Shown in pieces: positions 59,965 to 64,000 of a stretch of DNA of 64,000 nucleotides (its first letter is position 1; every line of letters starts with the position of its first letter). Origin of the DNA: Scatomorpha sp040765295 (GTDB taxonomy: Bacteria > Bacillota > Clostridia > Oscillospirales > Oscillospiraceae); the NCBI GenBank assembly GCA_040765295.1, contig JAXGSB010000001.1, positions 806,001-870,000 of the forward strand, written 5' to 3'. The notes under the pieces are model-generated. The model was not told the origin of the DNA, made no database searches, and worked only from the letters and a program-made list of their open reading frames with translations. The position numbers and the translations under genes are program-made.

Positions 59965-60208
59965 CGTTGAAAGAGTAGAACTCAACAGAGAAGAAGTGCG
60001 GCGCTTGCTCAAATCGTCTGAAATAGCGGGAATCTGCGAATCACTGGCGCGAGGGAAAGCCTCAGAGCTAGGCGCTGGCTATGGTGTGCGAACTTTTGTC
60101 GCGCAAACAAGATTTGTTGCTCGCGTAGAGCCGCAGACGAAAAAAGCCCGCGAAGACAATCTCGACAACAACTCTCTGCTCAAAGCGTTTGGCGGTGATG
60201 TGGAATGA
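59957..60208 (+). CDS. HK97 gp10-like tail-completion protein, short
   Basis: 83 residues from GTG 59957, after aaggtgagg. VELNREEVRRLLKSSEIAGICESLARGKASELGAGYGVRTFVAQTRFVARVEP resembles the first helix and barrel part of gp10-type proteins. Assigned mainly by position. Confidence 0.55.
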   Translation: MFDVERVELNREEVRRLLKSSEIAGICESLARGKASELGAGYGVRTFVAQTRFVARVEPQTKKAREDNLDNNSLLKAFGGDVE

Positions 60209-60540
60209 TTGAAAAAACGCTTATAAGCTATCTATCCGCAAGGCTTAAGCCAATCAAAGTGTATGCGGAAGTTCCAGAAAAGGCTCCAGCAACATTTATT
60301 GTTATTGAACAAACGGGGCGCGGGCAGAAAGACACAATTAATCGGACGGTGCTGGCGATTCAAAGTTATGCACCGTCACTTTTAAAAACGGCGGAACTAT
60401 CGGAGCGCGTCATCGGCGCAATGGTAGAAATGCCGCTCAGTGAAGATATCGGAAAAGTAGAGCTTGTATCAGAGCACAATTTTACTGACACACGCACAAA
60501 ACAATATCGCTATCAGGCAGTGGTAGCAATAAGTTATTAA
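60205..60540 (+). CDS. Tail terminator / tail completion protein
   Basis: 111 residues. MIEKTLISYLSARLKPIKVYAEVPEKAPATFIVIEQTGRGQKDTINRTVLAIQSYAPSLLKTAELSERVIGAM fits the gp17-like tail terminator family. Overlaps the preceding gene by 4 bp (ATGA). Confidence 0.7.
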   Translation: MIEKTLISYLSARLKPIKVYAEVPEKAPATFIVIEQTGRGQKDTINRTVLAIQSYAPSLLKTAELSERVIGAMVEMPLSEDIGKVELVSEHNFTDTRTKQYRYQAVVAISY

Positions 60541-60558
60541 AAACGAGGTGAAAAATAA

Positions 60559-61131
60559 ATGGCACAAACAGCAGCTAATGTTAGCTACGCCAAACCGGCA
60601 GTCGGCGGGGCGGCCTATGTAGCACCGCTCGGGACTACACTCCCCACAGATGCCAAAACCGCCCTGGCTACGACTTACAAGGCGCTGGGCTATATCAGCG
60701 AGGACGGGCTCAGGAACGAGCCGACAATCGACTCCGACACGATTAAAGCATGGGGCGGCGATGTGGTTCTCAACATCAACAAGGGCAAAACCGACTTGTT
60801 TAAGTTTACTCTTCTTGAAGTGTTGAATCCGGAGGTTTTAAAGGCCGTATACGGCAAAGACAATATAACCGGCACAATAGATTCGATGGTTACAGTCAAA
60901 TCCAACAACGCAGAACAGGAAGCTTTAATCTGGGTGTTCGACATGATTCTCAAGGGCGGACTCCACAAAAGAGTTGTTGTCCCTAATGGCACAATCTCGG
61001 ACATAGGCGAAATCGCTTATGTTGACAGCGGCGCAACGGGTTATGGGCTCACAGTGAGCGCAGCAGTAGACGCAAGCGGAAATACCCACACGGAATTCAT
61101 CGAGAAACCGGCTTCAAGCCCTGGAACTTAA
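60559..61131 (+). CDS. Major tail tube protein
   Basis: 190 residues, after acgaggtgaa. YKALGYISEDGLRNEPTIDSDTIKAWGGDVVLNINKGKTDLFKFTLLEVLNPEVLKAVYG matches siphovirus tube proteins of Clostridial phages. It precedes the tail chaperones. Confidence 0.88.
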   Translation: MAQTAANVSYAKPAVGGAAYVAPLGTTLPTDAKTALATTYKALGYISEDGLRNEPTIDSDTIKAWGGDVVLNINKGKTDLFKFTLLEVLNPEVLKAVYGKDNITGTIDSMVTVKSNNAEQEALIWVFDMILKGGLHKRVVVPNGTISDIGEIAYVDSGATGYGLTVSAAVDASGNTHTEFIEKPASSPGT

Positions 61132-61137
61132 AAAGCT

Positions 61138-61410
61138 ATGAAGCATATTATAACAGACACAGGATTTGAAGTTGACCTTGACATTGAGCTCTTAGACGAT
61201 ATGGAGCTCTTTGATACAATTATCGAAATCGACGAGGGAAAATATGAAAACATTCCGAAGTTCTTGAGAAAGATTTTGAGCGAAAAGGACATCAAACGGC
61301 TCTATGACCATGTGCGATTGGAAAGCGGCAGAGTTCCCGCGTCAAAAGTTGCCCTTGAGATTGGGAACATTTTTGCCACTCTGAACGAGGTGGAAGGTAA
61401 AAAAAAATAA
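61138..61410 (+). CDS. Tail assembly chaperone, short form (G-like)
   Basis: 90 residues, MKHIITDTGFEVDLDIELLDDMELFDTIIEIDEG...LSEKDIKRLYDHVRLESGRVPASKVALEIGNIFATLNEVEGKKK. It ends on an A9 slippery run. Lies between tube and tape measure, the standard place. Confidence 0.85.
   Translation: MKHIITDTGFEVDLDIELLDDMELFDTIIEIDEGKYENIPKFLRKILSEKDIKRLYDHVRLESGRVPASKVALEIGNIFATLNEVEGKKK
61399..61407 (+). promoter_or_regulatory. Slippery A9 site for -1 ribosomal frameshift
   Basis: Zero-frame codons are GGT AAA AAA AAA TAA; the heptamer A-AAA-AAA at 61401-61407 is a classic -1 slip site. After the slip the ribosome reads ATA ATA GGG CTG and continues into the next frame, which is open from 61401. 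Confidence 0.75.
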
Positions 61411-61760
61411 TAGGGCTGGCCTTGGCGACTAGCAGACACAGGGACAGCCTTATTTGCGACTTTGCCGAATACTACCACATCTATGACATTGACGAGTTGC
61501 CTTTAGACTTAAGGGCGACTTTGTTTTCAGGTCTGCCTCACGAGAGCAGAACAATTTTAAAACTCGCGGGGCAGCCTGTTAAGACAGAGCTGCTTTTTTT
61601 GGCATCAATTATCGACAAACTTAATGCCTTGTTGGGCGTAAAAGACCAAGAATCATTAGTAGCAATACTGCTCGGCAAGACAGCGAAGGAAAATCAATAT
61701 CAGATATTCAGCTCGGGCGCAGAGTTTGAGCGGCGACTAAATCAGTTAAGAAAGGGGTGA
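61401..61760 (+). CDS. Tail assembly chaperone, T-like part reached by -1 frameshift
   Basis: The frame reads KKIIGLALATSRHRDSLICDFAEYYHIYDIDELPLDLRATLFSGLPHESRTILKLAG and ends QLRKG. A TTG at 61422 could start it alone but has no good ribosome site. Tail chaperones of siphophages are commonly made as a short protein plus a frameshifted fusion, which fits here. Confidence 0.75.
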   Translation, partial: KKIIGLALATSRHRDSLICDFAEYYHIYDIDELPLDLRATLFSGLPHESRTILKLAGQPVKTELLFLASIIDKLNALLGVKDQESLVAILLGKTAKENQYQIFSSGAEFERRLNQLRKG

Positions 61761-61764
61761 GAGA

Positions 61765-63381
61765 ATGGCGGAAATTGCAAAAGCGTATGTGCAAATCATA
61801 CCTTCAGCCCGCGGCATGACCGACGGAATCAAGAACGAACTTAGCGGCGCAGGTGGGGCTGGCGGTGCGAGCGCAGGGGCAAAATTCTGGACATTTTTTA
61901 AAAAAGCACTCCCCATTGCGGCGATAGGAAAATTAGTTAAAGACACCCTTGATGTCGGAGCGGCTTACGAACAGGCATCTGGTGGCATAAAAAAGATATT
62001 CGGCGATGATGCCGCAAAAGTCGTCATGGAAAACGCACATAAAGCTTGGTCGACGGCAGGAATGAGCGCCGGCGATTATGCCGAAAGAGTAACGGGCATT
62101 TCAGCCGCCTTGAAGCGAACCACAGGCGATGCATTTGAAGCGGCGGCTGTTGCGGACGTGGCAATGAGGAGCATGGCGGATAACTGGGCGACCTTCAACA
62201 CTCCAATGGAAACTATAAGCCGCGCCTACATGAACTTCGCGCGAGACCAATACATGATGCTCGACAGCTTGAACCTCGGCTATGCAGGAACTAGGACAGG
62301 TATGCAACAGCTCTTAGAGGATGCCGAAAAAATCACTGGCGTTGAGTATGAGATAGGCAACCTAGCGGATATGATTCAGGCCATTGAAGTCATACAGAAA
62401 GAATTAGGAATTGCGGGAACAGCTGCGATAGAAACCAAAACTACATTTACAGGCTCTTTCGGCGCTATGACGGCCGCGGTTAAAAACTTCATGACGGCTC
62501 TTTTCATGGGCGACGGATTGGCGCAGAGCATGGCCGATATGGTGGAGTCTGTAACCACATTCGGCGGCATCTTATGGGAGCGCCTACTGCTAGTCTTTGA
62601 CGGACTCGCAACGGCACTGCCGGAACTTATCCCTGGTTTAATATCCAATCTGGCGGGGGCATTATCGGCAGGAATACCCGCTATAGCATCAGCGGGGGCA
62701 AAACTGCTGACGGGCATCGTTCGGAATCTGCCCGAAATCATCACGGCTATAATAGCGGCCATACCTGAAATCATTATCGCATTAGCGGAAGGCATTCTCG
62801 CTTTCGTCGGTGAAATGGCGGCATTAGGCGTGGAGCTTATTTCCGCTCTCATCAGCGGCATTACAGGCAAGAAAGGCGATGTTGAAGGCGAGGGCAGTGC
62901 AATTATCGACGCTCTTTCTCAGTCGCTGTCTGAAGGCTGGGCAAGGCTGAAGGCGGCCGGTCGAGAAATTGTTGCTCAAATTATAGCCGGAATATCTGAA
63001 GCATGGGGCGAGCTGACAGGGTGGTTCAAGGGAATCGTTGACGAACTGTTTGGAAATGTCAATGTAAATGTCAATGTCGTTGGCAGGTATATCGGCGGCA
63101 AAGGCCCTGGCGGCGGGGCATCCTTAATTAGTGCGGTAGACAGCGAAAACAGGACAGGCCTTGCATATGTGCCTTTTGATGGATATATATCGATGCTCCA
63201 CCGAGGCGAGCGGGTATTGACAGCTCAGGAAGCCGCAGACTACAACAGGGGCAACATGAACAGCGCAGTCGTTGACTTGTTGCAAGGCATTTTAGTAGCA
63301 GTTAGCAGTCGAGAGGAAACCACCGTCACGCTCAATATTGATAAGCGAGAGCTGGGCAGGGCGGTACTGGCGGTGGTCTGA
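61765..63381 (+). CDS. Tail tape measure protein
   Basis: Sets tail length and helps DNA ejection. 538 residues, rather short. The start MAEIAKAYVQIIPSARGMTDGIKNELSGAGGAGGASAG is typical of Clostridial tape measures; then GAAYEQASGGIKKIFGDDA and long Ala/Ile-rich membrane-seeking stretches (about 270-365). The ribosome site aaaggggtgaga precedes the ATG. Confidence 0.9.
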   Translation: MAEIAKAYVQIIPSARGMTDGIKNELSGAGGAGGASAGAKFWTFFKKALPIAAIGKLVKDTLDVGAAYEQASGGIKKIFGDDAAKVVMENAHKAWSTAGMSAGDYAERVTGISAALKRTTGDAFEAAAVADVAMRSMADNWATFNTPMETISRAYMNFARDQYMMLDSLNLGYAGTRTGMQQLLEDAEKITGVEYEIGNLADMIQAIEVIQKELGIAGTAAIETKTTFTGSFGAMTAAVKNFMTALFMGDGLAQSMADMVESVTTFGGILWERLLLVFDGLATALPELIPGLISNLAGALSAGIPAIASAGAKLLTGIVRNLPEIITAIIAAIPEIIIALAEGILAFVGEMAALGVELISALISGITGKKGDVEGEGSAIIDALSQSLSEGWARLKAAGREIVAQIIAGISEAWGELTGWFKGIVDELFGNVNVNVNVVGRYIGGKGPGGGASLISAVDSENRTGLAYVPFDGYISMLHRGERVLTAQEAADYNRGNMNSAVVDLLQGILVAVSSREETTVTLNIDKRELGRAVLAVV

Positions 63382-64000
63382 TGAAAGAAAATCTAGTTTA
63401 TATAAACCACCTAAACGAGCGCTTTGTCTTTGCGGATGAAGAGGCTTATGTTTTTGAAAACGACCTGCATGACTACTCGTGGGACGTTATTCAAAAGAAC
63501 AGCAGAATCGCGGGTTTTATGCGCGGGCTGACCAGAAAAAGCCTGCCAATTATTCTGCATTGCCGAAACGAAGCGCGCGGCTTTGAACTGCGAAACAAAC
63601 TCTTTGAGATAACAGAAAAAGATGTCATCGCAGAGAAGGCGGGAAAGCTGGAGCTGAACGGCTACTTTTTAAACTGCTACATTACGGCCTCAAAGAAGAA
63701 TGATTATCTGTATCGCAAACGACACATGGCAGTCGGGCTAACGCTCACTGTTGAATACCCCTATTGGTACAAAGAGGCGAAACGCTCTTATTTTGAGTCA
63801 ACAGGCAGCCCTAACGGACTGGACTATCCTTTTGACTTTCCGCACGACTTCACATCGGGCGTGCAAAATGACATTATCAGCAATCCAAACTTTATTCCGT
63901 CGAATTTCCGGCTAATCGTCTATGGCGACTGCGCCAATCCGGCTATCACGATAGGCTCACATACCTATCAGGTCGACTGCACAGTGGCGACAGGCGAATA
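63381..64000 (+). CDS. Distal tail protein (Dit-like), cut by window end
   Basis: ATG at 63381 overlaps the tape-measure stop. The 206 visible residues begin MKENLVYINHLNERFVFADEEAYVFENDLHDYSWDVIQKN and include RHMAVGLTLTVEYPYWYKEAKRSYF, as in phage tail family proteins that connect tail tube and tip. The 3' end is outside the window. Confidence 0.75.
   Translation, partial: MKENLVYINHLNERFVFADEEAYVFENDLHDYSWDVIQKNSRIAGFMRGLTRKSLPIILHCRNEARGFELRNKLFEITEKDVIAEKAGKLELNGYFLNCYITASKKNDYLYRKRHMAVGLTLTVEYPYWYKEAKRSYFESTGSPNGLDYPFDFPHDFTSGVQNDIISNPNFIPSNFRLIVYGDCANPAITIGSHTYQVDCTVATGE

Larger units (their letters stand above)
41355..64000. mobile_element. Element 2: siphovirus-type prophage, right end outside the window
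   Basis: It starts at the second tRNA-Pro fragment. Lysogeny genes are on the minus strand and early, replication, head and tail genes on the plus strand. The window ends in the distal tail gene. Lysis genes and the right att with the full tRNA are expected beyond 64 kb. Confidence 0.9.

Overview
The window looks like the chromosome of a low-to-moderate GC member of the Clostridia (Bacillota). The reasons are the ffh-rpsP-khpA-rimM-trmD cluster, pyruvate phosphate dikinase, a PyrR-type leader before a class IB pyrimidine operon, NiaR-type niacin control, A/G-rich Shine-Dalgarno sequences, and a Clostridia-style siphoprophage. I cannot name the genus from the sequence alone.

Chromosomal backbone, 1-23.67 kb. 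Positions 1-4.75 kb carry a translation and targeting operon: ffh (5' end outside the window), rpsP, khpA, rimM, a trmD with an extra acyltransferase-like domain, a GNAT gene and ksgA. A terminator and a clear sigma-A promoter then lead into ppdK (4.98-7.60 kb). On the minus strand, 7.69-16.40 kb is one overlapping pyrimidine operon transcribed pyrC-carB-pyrK-pyrD-pyrFE-pyrB-pyrI. Its leader contains a promoter, a PyrR-binding-loop match and an intrinsic attenuator; carA is absent. An IS200-type element sits at 17.35-18.07 kb. A niacin locus follows: pncB-niaR, and a PTS_EIIC_2-type membrane protein whose upstream region shares an operator motif with pncB. Then come a UPF0316-type membrane protein and a FUSC-like membrane protein fused to a HAD-like domain with lost catalytic residues.

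Tandem integrated elements, 23.67 kb to the window end. A 49-bp direct repeat at 23675-23723 and 41355-41403 is the 3' half of a tRNA-Pro(GGG) on the minus strand. Each copy is followed by a tyrosine integrase gene in the same orientation, so two elements appear stacked at one tRNA site. The intact tRNA is predicted beyond the right edge of the window.

Element 1 (23.7-41.36 kb) is visibly AT-rich. It has an integrase, an IS200 copy, a repressor remnant, and a phage-type replication block (HTH protein, ERCC4-type nuclease, CHC2/TOPRIM primase, VapE-type helicase). It also has a second, single-strand-type block (CRESS-like Rep with HUH and SF3 helicase motifs, FtsK-like ATPase, membrane protein, small putative ssDNA-binding protein). 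Its cargo is a cell-surface locus: a large VaFE/SpaA-domain adhesin, duplicated lipoproteins and gene ghosts. I see no capsid genes. It reads as a hybrid of a phage satellite and a mobilizable element.

Element 2 (41.36 kb to beyond 64 kb) is a siphovirus-type prophage. It has a lysogeny module (integrase, ImmA, repressor, Cro-like), early genes, a replication block homologous to that of element 1, a methyltransferase broken at a G9 tract, a repeat-rich possible origin, HNH, portal, MuF, TerL, scaffold, capsid, connectors, tail tube, tail chaperones with a programmed -1 frameshift signal, tape measure and a distal tail protein cut by the window edge. The two elements share integrase type, attachment site, HTH protein, nuclease, primase and helicase, which suggests common ancestry and possibly a satellite-helper relationship.
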